64,000 nucleotides of DNA from UBA1444 sp964601085. Lineage in GTDB: Bacteria > Bacillota > Negativicutes > UBA1444. The stretch is taken from the NCBI GenBank assembly GCA_964601085.1, contig CAZRLN010000001.1, forward strand, positions 152,649 through 216,648. Reading direction: 5' to 3'. Position 1 is the first letter of the stretch, and every line of letters starts with the position of its first letter. Shown one piece after another: positions 57,014 to 64,000 of this stretch. A program made the translations under genes and the position numbers. Below the pieces are notes generated by a model. The model worked only from the letters and a program-made list of their open reading frames with translations, ran no database searches and was not told the DNA's origin.

Positions 57014-57802
57014 TTGTCGTTGATTAGCGAGTTGAGTCAAGCTTTCACTTGGAAACGGATAATGCCGCTGACAGCCTGTTTGCTGGTCCTATGGGGAATG
57101 TCGATTTCGGAAGCGGCTCCGCTGATTCCGATCCCCAATGTGAACATTGGAGTCGAACCCGCCAGTAAGCCGCAGGATGTGGCGTTAAGTCTGCAAATTT
57201 TACTGATATTGACTATCTTGTCTTTAGCGCCGTCAATAATCATCATGATGACGGCGTTTACGCGCATTATAGTTGTGTTATCATTTTTGCGCAGCGCCCT
57301 GGCGACCCAGCAGATGCCGCCGAATCAAGTAATTGTCGGATTGGCGCTTTTTTTGACGTTTTTTACGATGTCCCCCTACCTTGAGCAGGTCAACAAGAAT
57401 GCCTGGCAGCCCTACATCGCCGGAACGATTTCGCAGGAAGCGGCTACAACAGCGGCGCTTCAGCCATTACGCGAGTTTATGTTCAAACAGACCCGGGAAA
57501 ACGATATTGCCCTGTTCATCAATCTGAAGGATGGTCCCCGGCCGGAAAGTCAAAATGATGTTCCGACCACGGTTCTGATTCCCGCTTTTGTAATCAGTGA
57601 ACTGAAAACCGCTTTCCAGATCGGTTTTTTGATCTATATTCCATTTATTATTGTGGATATGGTTGTCGCCAGCACGCTCATGTCGATGGGGATGATGATG
57701 GTGCCGCCAGTCATGATTTCCCTGCCGTTTAAAGTGCTGTTGTTTATTTTGGTGGATGGATGGCATCTGGTGGTCCGTTCGCTGTTGTTGTCATTTAATT
57801 AG
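57014..57802 (+). CDS. fliP: Flagellar export gate protein FliP
   Basis: FliP has a cleavable signal-like N-terminus (PLTACLLVLWGMSISEA) and the conserved core ALSLQILLILTILSLAPSII, MMTAFTRIIVVLSFLRSALA, TQQMPPNQVIVGLALFLTFF and LIPAFVISELKTAFQIGFLI. It forms the export gate with FliQ and FliR. I prefer TTG 57014 (262 residues), nine bases after GAAGAGGT; ATG 56984 inside fliO is possible but has a poor ribosome site. Confidence 0.96.
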   Translation: MSLISELSQAFTWKRIMPLTACLLVLWGMSISEAAPLIPIPNVNIGVEPASKPQDVALSLQILLILTILSLAPSIIIMMTAFTRIIVVLSFLRSALATQQMPPNQVIVGLALFLTFFTMSPYLEQVNKNAWQPYIAGTISQEAATTAALQPLREFMFKQTRENDIALFINLKDGPRPESQNDVPTTVLIPAFVISELKTAFQIGFLIYIPFIIVDMVVASTLMSMGMMMVPPVMISLPFKVLLFILVDGWHLVVRSLLLSFN

Positions 57803-57817
57803 AGGAGGACTGCGGGC

Positions 57818-58087
57818 ATGACTCAGGACATGGCAATACAGGTTGGACGCGAAGCTTTGTTCATGGTGATGCTTGTCTCTGCCCCAATGCTGGGGATGGG
57901 GTTGATTGTCGGAGTGGTTGTAAGCATTTTTCAGGCAACTACCCAAATTCAGGAACAAACATTAGTTTTTGTCCCCAAAATTATCGCCACTTTTGTGGCG
58001 ATTCTCCTTTTTGGGCCATGGATTTTGGGAATGCTGGTGGATTACACCCGGGAAATCTTTACTTCCTTTAATTCTGTCATTCGCTAG
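57818..58087 (+). CDS. fliQ: Flagellar export gate protein FliQ
   Basis: The 89-residue protein has two membrane helices (MVMLVSAPMLGMGLIVGVVV and KIIATFVAILLFGPWILGML) joined by the conserved SIFQATTQIQEQTLVFVPK. Four copies decorate the FliP-FliR gate. AGAGGAGG precedes ATG 57818. Confidence 0.97.
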   Translation: MTQDMAIQVGREALFMVMLVSAPMLGMGLIVGVVVSIFQATTQIQEQTLVFVPKIIATFVAILLFGPWILGMLVDYTREIFTSFNSVIR

Positions 58088-58101
58088 TTTTGGAGGAAAA
58101 A

Positions 58102-58893
58102 ATGGATTTTCCCGCAGAATTTGCTAATCAATTTATTCAGTTTTTATTGGTTTTTGCCCGGGTAACCGGGACTCTGACAAGCGCACCTGTATTTGCCAGC
58201 AAGACGATTCCAGTTTTCGGCAGGGTGGGACTCTCTGTGTTATTGTCGCTGTTTATGTTGCCGCTGTCCGCGCTGGCGCCGGAACGGCAACCGGCAACGC
58301 TGCCAATGTTGGTCTGGTGGCTGATGCTGGAATTGATTTATGGCTTATCCGCTGGATTTGTGGCATCCTTGTTTTTGCAATCGGTGCAGATGGCGGGACA
58401 ACTGATTGATATGCAAATCGGCTTTGGCATGGTGAATGTATTTGACCCGCAGTTTGGACAACAGGTCCCCTTGGTGGGGAATTTTAAATATTGGATTGCA
58501 CTGACTGTTTTCCTTGCCCTGCAGGGGCATCACGTTATGATTTCCGCCCTCGCGGACAATTTTCGGGCGGTTCCGCTCGGTGTGCAGCCGCAACTTGGCA
58601 GCGCCGCTGAGTTTTTGGTCGATGTGGTCGCCAATATGTTTGTGATGGCGTTACGGCTTTCTCTGCCTATCCTCGGAACGATTCTCATGACCGACGTCGC
58701 GCTGGGAATACTAGCCAGGCTGATGCCGCAAATGAATGTTTTTGTCGTGGGGATTACGGGGAAACTGGTTGTCGGTTTGTTTATGCTGTTTTTGATTCTG
58801 CCGTTTTATGTCACGTTTTTGGAGGTCGGCTTTGAGGGCATATATCGAGATTTCTCCAAAATTTTGGCGGTGCTTGGCAAGCAGACCCAATAA
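58102..58893 (+). CDS. fliR: Flagellar export gate protein FliR
   Basis: The 263-residue integral membrane protein has about six helices and the FliR motifs FARVTGTLTSAPVFASKTIP, GFVASLFLQSVQMAGQLIDM-QIGFGM and VNVFDPQFGQQVPLVGNF. One FliR joins five FliP and four FliQ. ATG 58102 follows GGAGGAAAA; an in-frame TTG at 58090 abuts it. The end overlaps flhB by 62 bases. Confidence 0.96.
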   Translation: MDFPAEFANQFIQFLLVFARVTGTLTSAPVFASKTIPVFGRVGLSVLLSLFMLPLSALAPERQPATLPMLVWWLMLELIYGLSAGFVASLFLQSVQMAGQLIDMQIGFGMVNVFDPQFGQQVPLVGNFKYWIALTVFLALQGHHVMISALADNFRAVPLGVQPQLGSAAEFLVDVVANMFVMALRLSLPILGTILMTDVALGILARLMPQMNVFVVGITGKLVVGLFMLFLILPFYVTFLEVGFEGIYRDFSKILAVLGKQTQ

Positions 58894-59980
58894 ACAGTTT
58901 GTTTTTGATTTGCAGCGATTCGATTCCTCGGAAAAAACCGAGGAACCGACCCAACGCAAGAAAGAGGAGAGTCGCAAAAAGGGACAGGTCGCAAAAAGCG
59001 CCGAACTAAGTTCGGTCTTTGTGATTTTGGCCGCTTTTGTCGCTTTGAAAACAGCCGGTTCCTATATGTATGGGAAATTATCCGGTTATATGCGGGTTAT
59101 GTTTGGGGAGTTAAATGTCCACGGCGACTTCAATATCGAGTCGATTCACTGGGTGATTCTGAACGCCGGAATGGTATTTTTGGAAACAGTGATGCCGGTA
59201 TTGTTGGCGGTGTTGGTCGTGTCCGTTGTGGTGTCTTTCCTGCAAGTCGGCTTTAATTTTGCGCCGGAACTGATTATGCCGCAATTTAGCCGCTTGAATC
59301 CGATTTCGGGCTTCGGCCGGATATTCTCCAAACGATCGGTTGTAGAACTTCTGAAATCGTTGCTGAAAATAACGGTTGTCGGATATTTCATTTATCGCTA
59401 CCTTCGACAGGAAACGATTCGGATTCCGGCCTTGATGATGTCCGAACTGGAAGCTTCATTTGCAGTACTGGCCGCCATAATTTACGATCTGGCGTTTCAG
59501 ATCGCTTTGGTCATTTTGGTTCTGGCCATTCTTGATTATGGCTACCAGTGGTGGGAACATATGCAAAATCTCAAAATGAGCAAGCAAGAAGTCAAAGAAG
59601 AAATGAAGCAGACCGAGGGGAATCCGCAGATCAAAGGCAAGATCCGCGAAAAGCAGCGGGCGATGGCAATGCGTCGCATGATGACGGAAGTGCCGAAAGC
59701 GGACGTGGTGATCACAAACCCGACCCATTTTGCAGTGGCAATCAAATACGAAGCGGGAATGGAAGCCCCTGCGGTCATTGCCAAAGGCTCGGATTTTATT
59801 GCGCAGCGAATTCGTGAAATCGCGAAGGAAAACGATGTAACGATCGTAGAAAATAAACCGTTGGCCCAAGCGTTGTTTAAAAGTGCGGAAATCGGCGATT
59901 TGATCCCGCCGGATTTATATAAGGCAGTAGCTGAAGTATTGGCGTACGTCTATCGGTTGAAACGAAAAATATCGGAATGA
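58832..59980 (+). CDS. flhB: Flagellar export switch protein FlhB
   Basis: FlhB has four membrane helices (e.g. VFVILAAFVALKTAGSYMYG, VMPVLLAVLVVSVVVSFLQV), the basic linker KMSKQEVKEEMKQTEGNP and the autocleavage site NPTHFAVAIKYE, which is intact. The N-terminal FVFDLQRF before EKTEEPTQRKKEESRKKGQV is a style I associate with Negativicutes. I use TTG 58832 behind GGAGGTCGG (382 residues), inside fliR; TTG 58874 or 58910 are alternatives. It switches export from hook to filament substrates after interaction with FliK. Confidence 0.95.
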   Translation: MRAYIEISPKFWRCLASRPNKQFVFDLQRFDSSEKTEEPTQRKKEESRKKGQVAKSAELSSVFVILAAFVALKTAGSYMYGKLSGYMRVMFGELNVHGDFNIESIHWVILNAGMVFLETVMPVLLAVLVVSVVVSFLQVGFNFAPELIMPQFSRLNPISGFGRIFSKRSVVELLKSLLKITVVGYFIYRYLRQETIRIPALMMSELEASFAVLAAIIYDLAFQIALVILVLAILDYGYQWWEHMQNLKMSKQEVKEEMKQTEGNPQIKGKIREKQRAMAMRRMMTEVPKADVVITNPTHFAVAIKYEAGMEAPAVIAKGSDFIAQRIREIAKENDVTIVENKPLAQALFKSAEIGDLIPPDLYKAVAEVLAYVYRLKRKISE

Positions 59981-60000
59981 CTGTAGGTTGGAGATAGGGA

Positions 60001-62064
60001 ATGGCTGATAAAAACACGATCATCGGCAAACTGAATCAGTTTAGCGATGTAATTCTGGCGTTGGGTGTTGTGACAATCGTCATTATGATGATCATCCCCA
60101 TGCCGCCATTTCTGCTGGACTTGTTGTTGGCGCTCAATATTACCCTGTCTCTGACCATTGTCATGATTTCCATTTACAATGTGGAGCCCTTGCAGTTCTC
60201 TGTATTTCCTTCGCTGTTGCTGGTTACGACTTTGTTTCGGCTTGCCCTTAACGTTTCTTCCACACGGTTGATCCTGTTGTATGGGTATGCCGGCGAGGTG
60301 ATCATGGCGTTCGGGACTTTCGTTGTTGGCGGCAATGCAGTGGTGGGTTTCATTGTGTTCATTATCCTGATCTTGATTCAATTTATCGTGATTACCCGGG
60401 GCGCCGAACGGGTCGCGGAAGTCGCCGCCCGATTCACTTTGGATGCCATGCCGGGCAAGCAGATGGCGATCGATGCGGACTTGAACGCCGGATTGATCTC
60501 GGATACCGATGCCCGGACTCGTCGCCGCAATGTGCAGCGTGAAGCCGATTTTTACGGCGCCATGGACGGCGCCAGCAAGTTTGTTAAAGGGGACGCCATT
60601 GCCGCCATAGTGATTATCGTCGTAAATATTATCGGCGGGTTTATCATTGGTATGGTACAGCGGGATATGTCAATCCTGCAGGCCCTTCAGACTTATACAC
60701 TGCTGACGGTCGGTGAGGGTCTCGTCAATCAGATCCCGGCGTTGCTGATTTCCACGGCGACAGGTCTGGTTGTGACCCGGGCCGCTTCGGATGAAAATTT
60801 GGGGCATGATATTGCAGCGCAGCTATTGGCGTATCCCCGCGTATTTTTCCTGGTTGCGGCGGTGCTGACGTTGCTGGCGGCCGTTCCGGGGTTGCCGGGA
60901 ATTCCGTTCGTGGCCCTGGCAATGATCGTGGCCGGCGTTGGCTATGTTTTGCAAAAAACGGCCAAAACCGCTGAGGAAACGGCGGTTACCAAACAAGAAG
61001 AAAAAGAACGGGAAGAAGTCCGCAAGCCGGAAAGCATTGTATCTCTGCTACAAGTTGACCCCATTGAGCTGGAGATTGGCTATAGTCTGATTCCCTTGGT
61101 GGATGTTGCTCAAGGCGGCAATCTTCTGGACCGGGTGGTCATGATTCGGCGTCAGTGTGCGCTGGAAATGGGAATTGTGGTTCCAACCATCCGGATTCGC
61201 GATAATATTCAATTAAAACCTAATGCCTATGTCATAAAAATAAAGGGAATTGAGGTTGCTCGGGGCGAATTATTACTTGATCACTTCTTAGCCATGAATC
61301 CCGGGACGGTTACCGAAGAAATTCCCGGTGAAGAAACGGTCGAACCGGCGTTTGGCTTGCCGGCGATCTGGATCAATGAGGCATTCAGGGAACGAGCGGA
61401 ATTATGCGGTTATACCGTGGTGGATCCAATCTCTGTTTTGGCAACGCATTTGACGGAAATCGTGAAAGGACACGCGGATGAACTTTTGGGACGGCAAGAT
61501 GTTCAGACTTTGATCGATTCGGTCAAGCAGGATCATCCGGCGGTTGTTTCCGAATTGGTGCCCGCCATGATGTCTTTGGGCGAGATCCAAAAAGTGCTGG
61601 TATGTTTGTTGCGGGAACGAGTGCCTGTTCGGGATTTGGTCACCATTCTGGAAACGCTTGCGGATTATGCATCGTTCGCCAAAGACCCCGAGGTATTGGC
61701 CGAATATGTGCGTAGAGCCTTGGCAAGGAATATCACTCGGCAATATCTCCAGAACAATGTGCTGACCTGCCTGACCTTGGATCCCCAAACGGAAAATCAA
61801 ATCGTTTCATCCGTTCAGCATTCCGACCGGGGTAGTTTTGTCAGCTTGGATCCCAATACTATGCAACAGTTCATCAATAGTTTGTCGAAAGAGGTGCAAA
61901 AATTATCTTCGGCTGGTTATCACCCGATTTTGCTGACCAGTCCGGCTTCCCGATTATATGTCCGAAAACTTACAGAACGAATAGCTCCCAATTTGGTGAT
62001 CTTGTCGTTCGCCGAGTTGGAGAATCAGGTGGAAGTACAGTCTTTAGGGATGGTGAAGGTTTAG
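60001..62064 (+). CDS. flhA: Flagellar export apparatus protein FlhA
   Basis: The 687-residue protein has about eight N-terminal membrane helices with the FHIPEP region RLALNVSSTRLILLYGYAGE and GKQMAIDADLNAGLISDTDA, a linker (~320-350, KQEEKEREEVRKPE) and the large cytosolic ring domain (LEIGYSLIPLVDVAQGGNLL, MGIVVPTIRIRDN, VVDPISVLATHLTEIVK). It forms the nonameric export ring that docks chaperone-substrate pairs. GGAGATAGGG precedes ATG 60001. Confidence 0.97.
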   Translation: MADKNTIIGKLNQFSDVILALGVVTIVIMMIIPMPPFLLDLLLALNITLSLTIVMISIYNVEPLQFSVFPSLLLVTTLFRLALNVSSTRLILLYGYAGEVIMAFGTFVVGGNAVVGFIVFIILILIQFIVITRGAERVAEVAARFTLDAMPGKQMAIDADLNAGLISDTDARTRRRNVQREADFYGAMDGASKFVKGDAIAAIVIIVVNIIGGFIIGMVQRDMSILQALQTYTLLTVGEGLVNQIPALLISTATGLVVTRAASDENLGHDIAAQLLAYPRVFFLVAAVLTLLAAVPGLPGIPFVALAMIVAGVGYVLQKTAKTAEETAVTKQEEKEREEVRKPESIVSLLQVDPIELEIGYSLIPLVDVAQGGNLLDRVVMIRRQCALEMGIVVPTIRIRDNIQLKPNAYVIKIKGIEVARGELLLDHFLAMNPGTVTEEIPGEETVEPAFGLPAIWINEAFRERAELCGYTVVDPISVLATHLTEIVKGHADELLGRQDVQTLIDSVKQDHPAVVSELVPAMMSLGEIQKVLVCLLRERVPVRDLVTILETLADYASFAKDPEVLAEYVRRALARNITRQYLQNNVLTCLTLDPQTENQIVSSVQHSDRGSFVSLDPNTMQQFINSLSKEVQKLSSAGYHPILLTSPASRLYVRKLTERIAPNLVILSFAELENQVEVQSLGMVKV

Positions 62065-63201
62065 TTGAGAGTCAAGACTTATCGTGCGCCGACATTGGCG
62101 GAAGCCTTGGCCGAAGTGAAGGCGGATATGGGCAACGATGCAGTGATTGTGCAAACCCGGCGATTGCGTCAAGGCGGAATCCTGGGGATGTTGGCGACAG
62201 AGATCGTTGAAGTCACGGCAGCGGTTGATCCGACACCGACTCAGTCAGCCAAGCGTTCCAAAGCGGTTGCGCCATCGCGGGAACAAGCGGTTCAGGAAGA
62301 GAAAAACGACGATGCGAAACTCTTGGCGGTTCATCTGGAATTGGCCAGCCTGCGTAAAACGTTGGAAACCGCCATGGCCTCGATGCAGCATGGCATGCCC
62401 TCGAAAACAGATACTACGCCGCAGGCCCCCCAAGCTGCTGTTTGGCAAGAATGGGCCCGGCGAAATGATATTGAACCAATGGCAGCTGAAGCTTTGTTCC
62501 AGGGGATTCCGGCGACAAATGCGGCGGCGTTGGAGCGGCAGTATCCCCTGTTGCGGGAACGGATTTTCTCGGTTTTCCAAAAATCGGCGGGGATTGCCCT
62601 GCGTCCCGGTTATTGTAAAGTAGTTGCGTTGGTGGGACCGACCGGAGTGGGGAAAACGACAACCTTGGCAAAACTGGCGGCGAATTTCGCCTTACGGGAA
62701 AAATATCGGGTGGCCTTGATCACCGCAGACACCTACCGGATTGCCGCAGTCGAACAACTTAGAACTTATGCCGAGCTGATCGGGATTCCGCTTGAGGTGA
62801 TTTATACACCGCAGGAGTTGCGTAATGCTTTGGTTCAGCATCAGGACAAACAGCTCGTACTGGTCGATACTGCCGGAAGAAGCCCGGCCAATCAGCCGCA
62901 AATGGCAGAATTGGAGTCGTTGATGGCGGTTGACGACAGCATTGAAAAACAGCTCGTTTTGAGTGCGACTACGAAATTTACGGAGTGTTTGGATGCGGTT
63001 CAGCGCTTTAGAAAAGCCAACCCGCAAAAATATTTGTTTACCAAGATTGACGAAGCCTGTAACCTGGGTACTTTGGTGAGCCTGCTTTATCATTCGCCAA
63101 AACCTTTATCTTATATTACGACCGGCCAAAACGTCCCGGATGACATTGAATTGGCCGACCCGGAGCGATTGACAACTTTAATGTTGAGAGGCGTCAAATG
63201 A
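62065..63201 (+). CDS. flhF: Flagellar SRP-like GTPase FlhF
   Basis: The 378-residue GTPase sets flagellar number and position. The N-terminal B domain (VKTYRAPTLAEALAEVKADM) is followed by an N domain and the SRP-type G domain: GPTGVGKTTTLAKLAANF (~residue 195), ADTYRIAAVEQLRTYAE, LVDTAGRSP and TKIDEACNLGTLV. It starts at TTG 62065 directly after the flhA stop, with GGTGAAGG in the end of flhA as a possible ribosome site. It overlaps flhG by four bases. Confidence 0.96.
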   Translation: MRVKTYRAPTLAEALAEVKADMGNDAVIVQTRRLRQGGILGMLATEIVEVTAAVDPTPTQSAKRSKAVAPSREQAVQEEKNDDAKLLAVHLELASLRKTLETAMASMQHGMPSKTDTTPQAPQAAVWQEWARRNDIEPMAAEALFQGIPATNAAALERQYPLLRERIFSVFQKSAGIALRPGYCKVVALVGPTGVGKTTTLAKLAANFALREKYRVALITADTYRIAAVEQLRTYAELIGIPLEVIYTPQELRNALVQHQDKQLVLVDTAGRSPANQPQMAELESLMAVDDSIEKQLVLSATTKFTECLDAVQRFRKANPQKYLFTKIDEACNLGTLVSLLYHSPKPLSYITTGQNVPDDIELADPERLTTLMLRGVK

Positions 63202-64000
63202 ATGATCAGGCAAGCAAATTACGCCAATTGAATGAAGCGGCGGGGTATTCGCGCAGTCCCATTTTGAAGCCGATCCCAACCCAGGCGCGGGTCATCACGG
63301 TGACCAGCGGCAAAGGCGGCGTGGGCAAAACTAATTTTACGGTCGCCCTGGCAGTTGCTTTTGCCCGCCTGGGGAAAAAAGTGCTGGTCATCGATGCGGA
63401 TCTGGGCCTTTCGAATGTCGATGTGATTCTCGGTAGTTCGCCGCCGGGAAATCTATTGCAGGTGATGCAAGGGGGATATTCCCTGAACGATGTGGTGGCG
63501 GATGGGCCGTTGGGCATCAAATTCATCTCCGGTGGATCCGGAATCTATGACTTGTCAAACCTTTCGGATGTCCAGCTTCAGTATTTTTTAAGCCAAGTCG
63601 GACAGTTTGACAACTGGGCGGATATCATTTTGATCGATACCGGCGCCGGACTGAACCGTATGGTATTGAATTTTATCATGGCAGCGGATGAAGTCATTGT
63701 CATCACGACGCCGGAGCCGACAGCCGTTACGGATGCATATGCGGTAATCAAGACCTATGCCGCGCATGGCGGCGTTTCCCCGGTTCGGTTGGTTGTGAAT
63801 CGGGTCAGGGAAGTGGTTGAAGGGGAAGGCGTAGTCAGCAAATTGTCAAAAGTGTCGCAACGTTTTTTAGGGTTGACAGTTTCCCATCTGGGTTTCGTTT
63901 TTGAAGACCGTTTGGTGCAAAAAGCAGTGACAAGCCAAGTTCCTTTGATGATTGCTTACCCTGACAGTGTCTTTGCCCGTTGTATTGACCGGATTGCCCA
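63198..64000 (+). CDS. flhG: Flagellar number regulator FlhG (MinD-like ATPase), 3' end cut
   Basis: I translated this frame to the window end; it has no stop, so the C-terminus is missing (about 267 residues visible). It has the deviant Walker A SGKGGVGKTNFTVALA near residue 35, VLVIDADLGLSNVDVILG, IDTGAGLNRMVLNFIMAADE and TTPEPTAVTDAYAVIK, all typical of FlhG/YlxH. The N-terminal NDQASKLRQLN resembles the DQAxxLR activator helix that stimulates FlhF. ATG 63198 overlaps the flhF stop. Confidence 0.95.
   Translation, partial: MNDQASKLRQLNEAAGYSRSPILKPIPTQARVITVTSGKGGVGKTNFTVALAVAFARLGKKVLVIDADLGLSNVDVILGSSPPGNLLQVMQGGYSLNDVVADGPLGIKFISGGSGIYDLSNLSDVQLQYFLSQVGQFDNWADIILIDTGAGLNRMVLNFIMAADEVIVITTPEPTAVTDAYAVIKTYAAHGGVSPVRLVVNRVREVVEGEGVVSKLSKVSQRFLGLTVSHLGFVFEDRLVQKAVTSQVPLMIAYPDSVFARCIDRIA

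Noticed and set aside
1..64000. CRISPR arrays, tRNA or rRNA genes, insertion sequences, defence islands, long repeats
   Set aside because: Reading both strands I found no spaced direct repeats, no tRNA-like cloverleaf, no transposase and no restriction, toxin or defence genes. A systematic tRNA scan and self-alignment would be needed to be certain.

Overview
The window is a densely packed piece of a bacterial chromosome, about 50% GC by eye. Almost every gene reads on the + strand and the intergenic gaps are short. The gene order (coaD, tmcAL, ackA, rpmF, fapR-plsX-fab, rnc-smc-ftsY, ylxM-ffh-rpsP-rimM-trmD-rplS-lepB-rbgA-rnhB, dprA-topA-xerC-codY, then a complete flagellar operon) is that of an endospore-forming, motile Firmicute. 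SpoVS, FapR, CodY, FliY and SwrD/FlbD all point that way. A DUF4127 protein at the left edge, a FabK-type reductase in the fab cluster, and FlhB/FliK styles familiar from Sporomusa-like bacteria make the Negativicutes or a neighbouring clostridial lineage my best guess. That placement is inference.

Layout. 1-545: start of a secreted DUF4127 protein, minus strand, cut by the window edge. 644-3482: rsmD, coaD, an unassigned coiled-coil protein, and tmcAL on the opposite strand. 3604-6651: ackA, a DUF177 protein with rpmF, and a metallo-beta-lactamase hydrolase. 6723-13675: the FapR-controlled fatty acid and phospholipid operon fapR-plsX-fabH-fabD-fabG-acpP-fabK-fabF, with a recognisable FapR operator on its promoter. 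13665-21405: rnc, spoVS, smc, ftsY, a secreted protein of unknown function and an M20 amidohydrolase. 21600-30483: the SRP/ribosome-maturation cluster, ending in a FliK-like/FlhB-like pair (YlqG/YlqH type) and yraN. 30496-34090: comM, a PAS plus degenerate GGDEF protein, and pncB (minus). 34176-36257: folP-folB-folK. 36373-41607: dprA, topA, xerC, codY. 41670-64000: the flagellar/chemotaxis operon flgB to flhG, cut by the right edge.

How the genes work together. The first half is central growth machinery: membrane lipid synthesis under FapR, protein targeting by Ffh/FtsY/LepB, tRNA and rRNA modification, chromosome segregation and replication-linked topology. The second half builds the flagellar basal body, export apparatus, rod/hook and C-ring (FliG-FliM-FliY), with CheY and the CheC-type phosphatase FliY encoded next to each other. 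CodY sits directly before the flagellar promoter.

I see no CRISPR array, transposon, prophage, tRNA or rRNA, and no gene-free stretch over 300 bases; the longest gap is 21406-21634. No obviously new multi-gene system is visible. The best leads are: two genes whose perfect consensus promoters leave almost no 5' leader; the flagellar-like YlqG/YlqH pair outside the flagellar operon; a FabK-like enzyme with a four-cysteine motif; a GGDEF protein that has lost its catalytic motif; an AT-rich hypervariable core in FlgE; hairpins that bracket flgE and follow acpP; -35 elements embedded in upstream terminators; and heavy use of TTG starts.
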